This document shows positions 8,941-18,900 of a stretch of 39,956 nucleotides of DNA, in pieces. Made by a program: the position numbers and the translations under genes. The number at the start of each line of letters is the position of its first letter. The stretch's first letter is position 1. Where the stretch lies: NCBI RefSeq assembly GCF_004296935.1, contig NZ_SCVH01000117.1, positions 1-39,956 on the forward strand, in the 5' to 3' direction. This DNA comes from Reyranella sp. Its GTDB lineage: Bacteria > Pseudomonadota > Alphaproteobacteria > Reyranellales > Reyranellaceae. The notes below the pieces were generated by a model. The model worked only from the letters and a program-made list of their open reading frames with translations. It was not told the origin of the DNA and did not search any database.

Positions 8941-9525
8941 ATGACCGCAAATATCCTGATTCTCAATGGCCACCCCGACCCCGTCCGCAAGGGGCTCTGC
9001 CATGCCTTGGCCGACGCCTATGGCGCCGGCGCCGCAGAGGGCGGCCACGAGGTCCGTCGCCTCGACATCGCGACGCTGGCCTTCGGCTTCGTCCATTCGC
9101 AAGGCGAGTTCGAGCATGGCGATGTCCTGTCCGACATTGCCGCCGCCCAGGAATCGATCAAATGGGCGAGCCATGTGGTGGTGATCTTCCCGCTCTGGCT
9201 GGGCGACGTTCCGGCCGTACTGAAGGCCTTCCTCGAGCACACGTTGCGGCCGGGTTTCGCCTACAACTATCGACCGAGTGGCTTTCCCGAGATGCTCCTG
9301 ACGGGGCGATCGGCGCGCATCGTCGTGACCATGGGCATGCCCGCCTTCGTCTATCGCTGGTACTTCCGCGCCCACGGCGTGAAGAACCTCAAGCGCAACA
9401 TCCTGCGCTTCGTCGGCCTCGCCCCGGTGCGCGACACCCTGCTCGGCAGCGTCGGCACGCGCAGCAAGCCCCAGATCGCACGCTGGTTCGACGATATGAA
9501 AGCGCTCGGCCGCCGGGCGGCCTGA
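8941..9525 (+). CDS. NAD(P)H-dependent flavodoxin-fold quinone oxidoreductase
   Basis: A 194-residue flavodoxin-like protein of the NQO1/MdaB/YabF family. The N-terminal NILILNGHPDP is the flavin phosphate-binding loop, and VVVIFPLWLGDVPAVLKAFLEH is the conserved core around the isoalloxazine site. It should reduce quinones or small electrophiles by two electrons using NAD(P)H in the cytoplasm. It ends one base before the convergent cbpM gene. The physiological substrate is not evident. Confidence 0.9.
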   Translation: MTANILILNGHPDPVRKGLCHALADAYGAGAAEGGHEVRRLDIATLAFGFVHSQGEFEHGDVLSDIAAAQESIKWASHVVVIFPLWLGDVPAVLKAFLEHTLRPGFAYNYRPSGFPEMLLTGRSARIVVTMGMPAFVYRWYFRAHGVKNLKRNILRFVGLAPVRDTLLGSVGTRSKPQIARWFDDMKALGRRAA

Positions 9526-9526
9526 G

Positions 9527-9856
9527 CTAGCGTTCGCCCAACTTCGCGAGAGCCGCCGCGATCGCCTCGCGGGTCGCGGCCGGCTGTTCGGCGATCGCCC
9601 GCCCGATCACGTCGAGCTGGCCGCGCAGCGTATGCACCTGGTCGATGAGGTCGATCACCATCTCGACCGTCTCGTCATCGAGGCCGAGATCGCCCGTCAG
9701 TTCGGCGAGCAGGTGCGTGCGGGCCACGTCGATCGTCTCGAACGTCCAGGAGTCGGCACCGCCGGTGGGTCGCAGCAGGCCGCGCGCCACCCAGCGCTCG
9801 ACATGGACGGTGGTGAGGCTGCCGTGCAGGCGCAGCAGGTCGTCGAGCGTGGTCAT
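9527..9856 (-). CDS. cbpM: Chaperone modulator CbpM
   Basis: A 109-residue MerR-like HTH protein: TTLDDLLRLHGSLTTVHVERWVARGLL is the helix-turn-helix, and a helical C-terminal half follows. CbpM binds the J domain of CbpA and blocks its co-chaperone and DNA-binding activity. It immediately follows cbpA, with an ATGA overlap at 9853-9856, the standard arrangement. A longer frame to 9907 would lie inside cbpA and lacks homology, so the ATG at 9856 is preferred. Confidence 0.85.
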   Translation of the reverse strand: MTTLDDLLRLHGSLTTVHVERWVARGLLRPTGGADSWTFETIDVARTHLLAELTGDLGLDDETVEMVIDLIDQVHTLRGQLDVIGRAIAEQPAATREAIAAALAKLGER

Positions 9857-10785
9857 GTGAACTGCTCCATGCCCTTGCGCGGATCGTAGCCACGCCCCGC
9901 CTCCCAATTCTCGAGAAACTCCTTCAGCTTCTCGTCCGGCTGGTCGGGCAGCGTAACCTTCAATTTCACGTACTGATCGCCGCGCTGGCCGGATTTGCGG
10001 TCGAGCAGGCCGCGGCCCCTGAGGCGAAGCGACGTGCCGGTGTTGGAGCCGGCCGGAATGTTCAACATGACCGCGCCGCCCACGGTCGGTACGCGGATCT
10101 TGCCGCCCAGCGCCGCCTCGGTGAGCGTCACCGGCAGTTCGACGTGGATGTCGTTGTCGCGCGGCTGGAAAAAGGCGTGTGGCTCGACATGGATTTCCAC
10201 ATAGGCGTCGCCTGCCGGCCGGCCTTGCGTGCCGGGCATGCCCTGCCCCTTCAGCCGCAACGTCTGGCCATCGGTCGTGCCTTCGGGAACGTCGATGTCG
10301 AGCGTCTTGCCGTCTGGCAACGTTACGCGCTGCTTGCCGCCGCGCGCGCCCACCAGGAACGGAACACGCAGACTGTAGGTGACGGGCATGCCACCCATGT
10401 CGAATCCCCCGCCGGGCGCACCGCCGAAGCCGCGCCGCTCGCCGAACATTTCGGAAAAGATGCCGCCCATGTCGACGAAGGATTCGTGGCCGCCCGCATG
10501 CGCGTACTTGGCGCCGCCGGGCCCGCCCGCCTGGTCGCGATAGAAGCCGCGCGGCGGCATCTCCTGACCCGTGGCGTCGATCTCGCCGGCGTCGAAGCGC
10601 CGCCGCTTCTCCGCGTCCGAGAGTAGATCGTTGGCCTGGGAGATTTCCTTGAACTTCGCTTCGGCCGCCTTGTCGCCCGGATTGAGGTCGGGATGGTGCT
10701 TCTTGGCGAGGCTGCGGAAGGCTTTTCGGATGTCGTCCTCGGTGGCGGTTCGCGGCACGCCGAGCACTGAGTAGGGGTCGCTCAT
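9853..10785 (-). CDS. cbpA: CbpA-like DnaJ co-chaperone
   Basis: A 310-residue J-domain protein. Residues 1-70 are the J domain with the essential HPD tripeptide (KKHHPDLNPG). A Gly/Phe-rich linker follows (FGGAPGGGFDMGG), then two C-terminal beta-sandwich substrate-binding domains with KQRVTLPDGKTLDIDVPEG and LPVTLTEAALGGKIRVPT. There is no zinc-finger domain, so it is CbpA-type rather than DnaJ-type. It would deliver unfolded clients to DnaK. The ATG at 10785 matches the J-domain start, with an AGGGG ribosome site unusually close. It is divergent from the NRPS operon. Confidence 0.92.
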   Translation of the reverse strand: MSDPYSVLGVPRTATEDDIRKAFRSLAKKHHPDLNPGDKAAEAKFKEISQANDLLSDAEKRRRFDAGEIDATGQEMPPRGFYRDQAGGPGGAKYAHAGGHESFVDMGGIFSEMFGERRGFGGAPGGGFDMGGMPVTYSLRVPFLVGARGGKQRVTLPDGKTLDIDVPEGTTDGQTLRLKGQGMPGTQGRPAGDAYVEIHVEPHAFFQPRDNDIHVELPVTLTEAALGGKIRVPTVGGAVMLNIPAGSNTGTSLRLRGRGLLDRKSGQRGDQYVKLKVTLPDQPDEKLKEFLENWEAGRGYDPRKGMEQFT

Positions 10786-10847
10786 ACCCCTACAAATGTG
10801 GTGTGAATTGCGTTGTTGCAAGAGCAGCACCCGACGCCGACGCGACT

Positions 10848-10860
10848 TCACAGTCTGTGA
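10848..10860. promoter_or_regulatory. Perfect 13-bp palindrome upstream of NRPS operon
   Basis: TCACAG-T-CTGTGA is a perfect 6-1-6 dyad in the 285-base gap between cbpA and the NRPS operon, 223 bases before the NRPS start and 63 bases before the cbpA start. It is the only strong dyad I see in this gap and could be an operator for either side. No regulator gene lies next to it, so the binding protein is unknown. Confidence 0.45.
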
Positions 10861-10908
10861 TTCAGCTGTTGGACCGCATGAGAATCCATTGGATAGGGAT
10901 TGAAACCA

Positions 10909-10936
10909 TTGACAGGATCGGCTGTGTGGCTAAAGT
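10909..10936 (+). promoter_or_regulatory. Candidate sigma-70-like promoter of the NRPS/PKS operon
   Basis: A perfect -35 hexamer TTGACA (10909-10914), a 16-base spacer and the -10-like TAAAGT (10931-10936, four of six matches) point toward the NRPS gene. The implied transcript would carry a leader of about 125 bases. The rest of the 10786-11070 gap shows no gene; the last bases before the ATG are a GGTA tandem repeat that may supply the ribosome site. Confidence 0.5.
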
Positions 10937-11070
10937 TATCGCACGCCGACTGAAATCAATATCCGCGAGGTTGTTGGTCCTGTCGTCGTAAAGTGGCGGC
11001 AGCGAAGTGGGAAGCGCGGCCGTTGGGGATATCGAGCCAAAACTCGATTCTGTGGGCGGGTAGGTAGGTA

Positions 11071-12987
11071 ATGTCTGGTTCGAAAGCCGGCGCTGCAGCG
11101 TCTGGCTCCGCATTGCTTGGCGCGTTTGGCGGTGGCGAGGCTTTCGATTTCGAAGCCGCCGGCGAGACGATCACGAGGCGGTTTGCCGCGAGCGCGGAGG
11201 CTGCGGCTCCGCGCGTTGCACTCGTCCAGGATGGCGCTGTTCTGACCTACGCCGATCTCGACCGGCAATCCAACCAGCTTGCGCGTTTCCTGCGTCGCCA
11301 GGGCGTCGGCACGGGCAGTGTGGTGGCGTTGCATGCCGGGCGCTCGATCGCGTCACTGCTGTCGATTCTTGCGACCGTCAAGGCCGGTGCGGCCTACATG
11401 CCGTTGGATGCGGCCGCTCCGATCGCCTATCACGACTGGATCCTGCGTGACTGCGGCGCCGACCTCGTCCTCTCCGGTGAAAGCCCGGCCGACGATTTCT
11501 CCGTTCCGACGATGAGCCTCGATGCCATGCTCGCCTCCGCCGACGCCGAGTCCGGGGCGACGCTGGAAGGCAGCTGCGCACCGGCCGACATTGCCTGTGT
11601 CATGTACACCTCGGGTTCGACGGGCCGGCCGAAGGGTGTATCGATCCCCCATCGCGCAGTGGTGCGGCTGGTCACCGGCCAGACTTACGCCCATTTCGGC
11701 GCCGACGAGGTCTTCCTCCACAACGCACCGCTCGCCTTCGACGCCAGCTCGTTCGAGATATGGGGCACGCTCCTGCACGGCGCGCGAGGGATCCTCATCA
11801 AGGACGATCACGCCTCGCTTCAATCGATCGTCGACACCATCAGGGAGAACGGCGTCACGACGGCCTGGTTCACGGCCGGCCTCTTCCGCGCGCTCGTCGA
11901 TCATCAGCTCGAGGCGTTGCGAGGCCTTCGCCAGATCATCGCCGGTGGCGACGTGCTGTCGCCCACGCACGTCATGCGCGCGCAGGCGGCGCATCCCGAC
12001 TGCCAGCTGATCAACGGCTACGGGCCGACCGAAAACACGACCTTCACCTGCTGCTACCGGATTCCGCGTGAAGGCTGGGGTGGCGGGCCGGTTCCGATCG
12101 GCACCGCCATTCGCGGCACCTATATCCGCCTTCTCGACGACGACATGAAGCCGGTGGCGGCGGGCGAAGTCGGCATGCTCTATGCCGGCGGCCTCGGCCT
12201 CGCGTCCGGCTACCTCGGCGATGCGCAGCATTCGGCGACGCAGTTCGTCCCCGATGCCGGGCGAGCCGGCGCCACGCTCTATCGAACGGGCGATCTCGCG
12301 CGCAGCCGGCCCGACGGCAATCTCGATTTCGTCGGTCGCCGCGACCGGCAGGTCAAGATCGACGGCAAGCGCGTGGAACTCGGCGAGATCGAAGAAGCGC
12401 TGCGCCGCAGCAACGGTGTCGCCGACGCCGTCGTGACGGTGGCCAAAGGCGACGGAGACACGCCCCTGCTGACCGGTTACGTCAAGCCGGCGTCCGGCGC
12501 TCACGACCGCGCGGCGCTGGCGTCGGAGGCGCGCGCGACCCTTGTTCACGCGTTGCCGCCCCACATGCGGCCCTCGCAGGTCGTCGTCCTCGACGAATTT
12601 CCGCTGACCCCCAATGGCAAGATCGACCAGGAGCGCCTGCCGGCGAGCCGGCCGCTCGAGCTGTCGGCGACAAATCCTGCAAGCGGCGAAGCCGAACGGA
12701 CCTTGAGCGGCATCCTCGCCCGAGTGCTCGGGCTGCGCGCCCTGGGAGCGGACACCAATTTCTTCGATCTCGGCGCCACGTCGCTCAAGCTCGTGGAGGC
12801 CCACGCCCTGATCGCGCGGATCTGGCCCGACGTCGAGGTGCTTGCCCTCTTCGAGCATCCCAACATTCGTGAACTGGCGCGGGCCATCGAAGGCAGGCAC
12901 ACATCGGCCGACAATGCGGCACAGCGGCGGGCGCAGCAGCAGTCCGACGCGCTGAAGCGGCTGCGGAGCGCCCGGCTGCCCCGATGA
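11071..12987 (+). CDS. NRPS starter module A-PCP, predicted valine-activating
   Basis: A 638-residue protein with an adenylation domain (about 30-520) and a carrier domain (about 535-605; phosphopantetheine Ser S571 in LGATSLKL). Core motifs are intact: MYTSGSTGRPKGV (A3), FDASSFEIWG (A4), NGYGPTENTTF (A5), YRTGDLA (A7), and NGKID (A10). Aligned by eye to GrsA, the ten specificity residues read D-A-F-W-I-G-G-T-F-K, which I recall as a classic valine code. There is no condensation domain, though the N terminus resembles a C-to-A linker, so it is the likely starter module. It is the first gene of the operon, and its stop overlaps the PKS start (ATGA). Confidence 0.92.
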   Translation: MSGSKAGAAASGSALLGAFGGGEAFDFEAAGETITRRFAASAEAAAPRVALVQDGAVLTYADLDRQSNQLARFLRRQGVGTGSVVALHAGRSIASLLSILATVKAGAAYMPLDAAAPIAYHDWILRDCGADLVLSGESPADDFSVPTMSLDAMLASADAESGATLEGSCAPADIACVMYTSGSTGRPKGVSIPHRAVVRLVTGQTYAHFGADEVFLHNAPLAFDASSFEIWGTLLHGARGILIKDDHASLQSIVDTIRENGVTTAWFTAGLFRALVDHQLEALRGLRQIIAGGDVLSPTHVMRAQAAHPDCQLINGYGPTENTTFTCCYRIPREGWGGGPVPIGTAIRGTYIRLLDDDMKPVAAGEVGMLYAGGLGLASGYLGDAQHSATQFVPDAGRAGATLYRTGDLARSRPDGNLDFVGRRDRQVKIDGKRVELGEIEEALRRSNGVADAVVTVAKGDGDTPLLTGYVKPASGAHDRAALASEARATLVHALPPHMRPSQVVVLDEFPLTPNGKIDQERLPASRPLELSATNPASGEAERTLSGILARVLGLRALGADTNFFDLGATSLKLVEAHALIARIWPDVEVLALFEHPNIRELARAIEGRHTSADNAAQRRAQQQSDALKRLRSARLPR

Positions 12988-15900
12988 GCGTGCCCGATAA
13001 CGCCATCGCGATCATCGGGCTTGCCGGCAGGTTTCCCGGGGCCGACGACGTCGACCAGTTCTGGGCCAACATCCGCGCCGGCACGACCTCGATCAGCCGC
13101 TTCTCCGACGCCGAGCTCGAAGACGCTTTCCCCAACGACATTCGCAAGGCCGCCAACTTCGTGCGCGCGCGACCGATCCTGGCGAACGTCGACCTGTTCG
13201 ACGCGGAATTCTTCGGCATGCTGCCCCGCGAGGCCGCCTTGACCGACCCGCAGCACCGGCTGTTGCTCGAGTGCGCGTGGTCGGCGCTCGAGGACGCGAG
13301 CTACGATCCCGCGCGCTTTCCCGGCGCGATCGGCGTGTTCGCCGGTTGCAGCATGAACACCTACCTGCTCACGAACGTCCTCGCCGAACGGCTGGATCCG
13401 GACAGGTTCGTCAGCGACTACCAGGTCGGCTCCTACGATACGTTGCTGGGCGCCCTGCCCGACACCCTGGCAACGCGCATCGCCTACAAGCTGAACCTGC
13501 GCGGTCCGGCGATGACCGTGCAGAGCGCCTGTTCGACGTCTCTGCTCGCCATCGCCGAGGCCTGCCAGAGCCTGCTGCTGTACCAGTCGGATATGGCGCT
13601 GGCCGGCGGCGTCTCCATCACCTTCCCGCAGAAGCGCGGCTACCAGCACCAGGAAGGCGGCATGGTGTCGCCCGACGGCGCCTGCCGCCCGTTCGACGAC
13701 GCCGCTGCGGGCACGGTATTCGGCGACGGCGCGGGCATCGTGCTACTGAAGCGCCTGGCAGACGCCATCGAGGACCGGGATCACATCTACGCCGTCATTC
13801 GCGGCAGCGCGGTCAACAACGACGGCAGCGACAAGGTCGGTTTCACCGCGCCCAGCGTACGGGGACAGGCCGACGTCATTGCCTCGGCGCTGGCCTCGGC
13901 AGGGGTCGATGCGGGCTCGATCGGCTATGTCGAATGCCACGGCACGGCCACCGCTCTCGGCGATCCGATCGAGTTCGCCGGCCTGGTTCGGGGCTTCGGT
14001 TCGACCCGGGTCGAGCGGCCCCACTGCGCGCTGGGCTCCGCCAAGGCGAACGTGGGCCATCTGGACGCGGCCTCCGGTGCCGCCGGCCTGATCAAGACGG
14101 CGCTCGCGCTTCATCACCATGAAATCCCGCCGCTGGCGAACTTCCACAGGCCCAACCGGCACATCAACCTTGCCGGAACCCCGTTCTACTTCCCCACGGC
14201 GCCCGTCGCCTGGCCGCAAGGACGCAGTCCCCGACGGGCCGGCGTCAGCTCCTTCGGCGTCGGCGGCACGAACGTGCACATCGTGCTCGAGGAAGCGCCG
14301 TCCATCGCGCCGGCCCGCGACGCGGCACACCGGCGCCACGTGCTGCCGTTGTCGGCCAGGAACGATGCGGCGCTCGCGGCGGCGGCTGCGGCGCTGGCGG
14401 ATCACCTCGCCACGAGCCCGGAAACGGCCCTGGAAGATGTCGCCCATACGCTGCAGACCGGCCGGCGCGCCTTCGACCGGCGGGCTGCCGTAACGTGTTC
14501 ATCGCACGAGCAGGCCATCGAAGCGCTGCGCGCCCTGCCGGCTCTCCCAACCGCGCCCCCAACCACACCGGGGCCCGGCGAAAGGCCGCCGCTCATCTTC
14601 CTGTTTCCCGGTCAGGGCGCGCAATACCCCGGCATGGCGCACGCGCTCTATCGGGATCACGCCTCCTTCAGGACCACGCTGGACGCGGGCATTGCCATCG
14701 CGGAGCCGATCGTCGGCGCCGACCTGCGCGCCCAATTGCTCGAGCCGGCGGCGACGGGCGGTGACGCCACCTTGCTCGCGCAGCCGGCGCTGTTCGTCTT
14801 CGAATATGCCCTGGCCAAGCTCTGGATGTCCTGGGGCCTCGAGCCCGACGCCATGGTGGGCCACAGTGTCGGGGAGTTCGTTGCGGCCTGCCTGGCTGGC
14901 GTCTTCTCCTTCGAGGAAGGCTGCCGCCTCGTCGCCACGCGCGCACGGATCATGCAGGGCATGGCCCCCGGCGCCATGCTGGCGGTTCGCCTGCCGGAGA
15001 GTGAGCTGAGAGCGGAGCTGGGCGACACGATCGACCTCGCCGCCATCAACGCGCCGTCGCTCTGTGTCGCGTCGGGTCCGATCCAGGAGATCGAGGCGCT
15101 GAGCGACAGGCTGACCGCGAGAGGCGTGGCGTGCCAGCCCTTGGCCGTCTCGCACGCCTTCCATTCGCGTGCCCTGGATCCCGTGGTCGCGCAGATCGAG
15201 AAAGCCGCCGGCGCGACGCAACTCGCGACGCCCCGGATGTCCTTTGTGTCGTGCGTCACCGGCGACTGGGCCGATGCGGCGCAAGCGACCGATCCGAAAT
15301 ACTGGGCCCACCACGGCCGCGCTCCGGTACGGTTCGCCGACGCCGTGTCGACCGTGGCGCGGGACGGTCATCCATTCCTGCTCGAAGTCGGACCGGGCCA
15401 CACCCTGTCGGCGCTGGCGGCTCAGGTCGTCGACCGGAAAAGGCTGCGCGGGATCACGGCGAGCCTCGCCGACGCGGAGACCGACGACCTCGGCGATGCG
15501 CTGACCGCCCTCTGGCGCGCGGGCTTCTCGCCCGACTGGACGGCCGCGGCGGACACCCAAGGCAGCAGAGTCCCGCTCCCGACCTATCGCTTCCAGCGCA
15601 AGCGCCATTGGATCGAGCGCTCGGACAAGCGCAGTACCATCACTTCCTTGCCGGCGCCCGTCGAGCCGCCGGTCGCTCATCCATCGGACGTTCCCGCCGC
15701 ACCGGGCGCACCGCCCGCCCATGCAGCCTCGCGTATCGACACCCTGCAGGCCGCGATTATCGCCATCCTGGAAGAGCTGTCCGGCGTGTCCGACATCGAC
15801 CCCCGGGAGAACTTCGTCGCGCTGGGTTTCGACTCCCTCCTGCTTGGCCAGGTCGCGCGCGCCCTAGAGAAGAAGTTCAAGATCAGGATCACGTTCCGGC

Positions 15901-18900
15901 AGTTGCTGAGCGACATGCCGTCGGTCGCCCGGCTCGCCGCACACCTCGAGTCGATCCTGCCTCTCGATCCGTCGCTGCCGGCGGCCGTGGCGCCCGCTCC
16001 GCGCATTGCCGCGCCAGTCGCCGTGCCGGCCCCGCGCGAGGAGGCCAATGCCCGCATACGCCTGCAACACCCCTCCGCTGGCAGCCAGCAGGACCTGACC
16101 GCGAGCCAGCGCCTTTACATCGAGGATCTGGTGCGGCGCGTGAACGCGCGTACGCCGCTTTCCAAGGCCAGGACGGAGCAGGACCGGGCCGTGCTCGCCG
16201 ACCCGCGCACCGTCGCGGGCTTCCGCCGGGAGTGGAAGGAACTGGTCTATCCGGTGATCGCCGCGCGGGCCAAGGGCTCGAAGATCTGGGACATCGACGG
16301 CAACGAATACGTCGATCTCGTCAACGGCTACGGCCAGACGATGTTCGGACACTCGCCGGACTTCGTCACCTCGGCCATCGCCGCGCAGTTGCAGGAAGGA
16401 TTCCCGATCGGGCCGCAGAGCTCACTGGCCGGTGAAGTCGCCGCGCTGGTATCGGAGATGACGGGCGACGAGCGCGTGACGTTCTGCAACACCGGGTCGG
16501 AAGCGGTGATGGCGGCGATGCGCGTGGCCCGTGCCGTGACGGGCCGTGAGCGCGTCGTCGTCTTTGGCAACGACTACCACGGGCAGTTCGACGAGGTGCT
16601 GGTCAAGGCCGGCGGCGCCACCCGGCGCGCGCTTCCGGTGGCGCCGGGCATCCCGCCCGAGGCGGTCGCCAACATGACGGTCCTGCCGTATGGCGACCCG
16701 CAGAGCCTGGAATGGATCGACACCAACGGCGACGACATCGCGGCCGTTCTGGTCGAACCGGTGCAGAGCCGCCATCCCGAGCTGCGGCCACGGGCCTTCC
16801 TGCAAAGGTTGCGCGCCATCACCGAGGCCAGGGGCGCGGCCCTCGTGTTCGACGAAATCGTCACCGGCTTCCGGGCCCATCCCGGCGGCATGCAGGCGCT
16901 GTTCGGCATCAGGGCCGACCTCGCGACCTACGGCAAGGTCGTGGGCGGCGGCATGCCGGTCGGAATTCTCGCCGGCAAGGCGCGGTTCATGGACGCCCTC
17001 GACGGCGGCACATGGCGCTTCGGCGACGATTCCGTCCCCGAGGTTGCGCCGACCTTCTTCGCCGGAACTTTCGTACGCCATCCGCTGGTGCTTGCCGCCA
17101 CCAAGGCGGTGCTCCTGCATCTCAAGGCCGAGGGCCCCGCCCTGCAGGAGCGGCTCGCCCAGCGCATGGGCGGCCTCGTCGATGCCGTGAACCGCGACCT
17201 CGAGCGGCGCGGGCTGGCGACGCGGGCCGAGGGCTTCTCGAGCTGGTTCCATCTCAGTTTCGCGGCCGAGCACCCCCTGGCAGCGCTGTTCTGGCCGCAG
17301 ATGCGCCTGCTCGGCGTACATGTCCAGGAAGCCTACCCCTGCTTCCTGACCACCGCGCATTCCGATGCCGACATCGCGACGATCGAGAATGCGTTCAAGG
17401 CAACGCTCGATGCGCTGGAGGCGGCCGGCATCCTGACGGCCACACGACAGATCGGCAGACCGTCACCGATCGATCTGCCCCCGGTCGAACCTGACCAGGC
17501 TCCCCTCACCGATCCGCAGCTGGAAATCCTGACCGCCGCGCAGATGAGCGACGAAGCCTCCTGCGCCTTCAACGAGTCGATCAGCATCTCATTCGATGGC
17601 GAGATCGATGCCGCCGCCCTGGCAGCCGCGCTGAACGCCGTCATCGCCCGCCATCAGGCGTTGCGGGGACGCATCGGGCGCGCCGATGAGCGCATGCACT
17701 TCGCGCCGTCGCTCGTCCTCGATCTGGAAGCGCAGGACTGCTCGCGCGAGCGCGATCCGGAGGCGGCGCTGGCCGCGTGCATCGCCGCCGATGCGCGCAC
17801 GCCATTCGATCTCTGGGCCGGACCGCTGGTGCGCGCCATGCTCGTGCGCCTCGCGAAGGACCGCCACGTTCTCCTGTTCACCGTTCATCACATCGTGTGT
17901 GACGGCTGGTCCACCAACATCATCCTGCGTGATCTCGCGGCATACTATCGCCTGTCGCACGCGGGGCAGCCTGCCACGTTGCCCGCGGCCCCACATTTCG
18001 CGCGCTATGCCCTTGCGCAGGCGGCGTCGAAGGACTTGCAGGCCGTCGATCTCCGCTACTGGACCTCGCTCTACAGCGATCTTCCCGCGCTGCCGGATCT
18101 GCCGACGGACCGCCCCCGTCCGCCGCAGCGGTCGTATGCCGGCGCCACCTACTCGATCCAATTCGATGCCGGATTGTTTGCCTCGCTGAAGAAAGTGGGC
18201 GCCGGGTACGGCGTGACCGTTTTCTCGACTCTCTTCACCGCACTGCAGACGGTCCTGGGCCGGCTCGCGGGAGCGACCGACATCGTGATCGGCGTGCCGG
18301 TGGCAGGCCAGTCGGCCGATGACGAACCGGACCTGGTCGGGCACTGCGTTCAGATGCTGCCCTTCCGGGCACCACTGGTCTGGAACGCACCCTTCGGCGC
18401 GCATGTGCATGTCGTGGCGCGCCGCCTGCTCGACGGCTTCGACCATCCGAAATGCACCTACGGCACCCTGGTCCGAGCCTTGCCGCTGCAGCGTGCCGCG
18501 AACCGCCTGCCGCTCATGGAAGTCCAGTTCAACCTCGAGCGCATGGCCGAGGCGCTCGATTTCGGAGGCCCAGCGGTCAGGGTCACGCCCAACGCCAAGG
18601 CGGCGGTCAACTTCGACATCTTCGTCAACGTCATCGAGTCCGGCGCGGGCCTGCGGATCGATTGCGACTACAACACCGACCTGTTCGACGAAGCGACGAT
18701 CGCCCGCTGGATGACGCACTACCGGCGCATCCTCGAAGGCATCGGCGCGGCGCCGGAAACGCCTTTGTCGGCGCTGCCGGTGCTTTCCGCCGAGCAGGAG
18801 CGTTTCATCCTGGACGTGGTCAACGACAGCGCGGCTCCTTACCCCCGCGAGAATTGCATCCACGATCTGTTCGCCCAGCAGGTCGCGAAGACACCCGATG

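Noticed and set aside
11353-12900. A 515-residue minus-strand frame opposite the NRPS starter module
   Set aside because: Low-complexity Arg/Gly/Asp-rich shadow of the A domain; no domain pattern and no ribosome site context.
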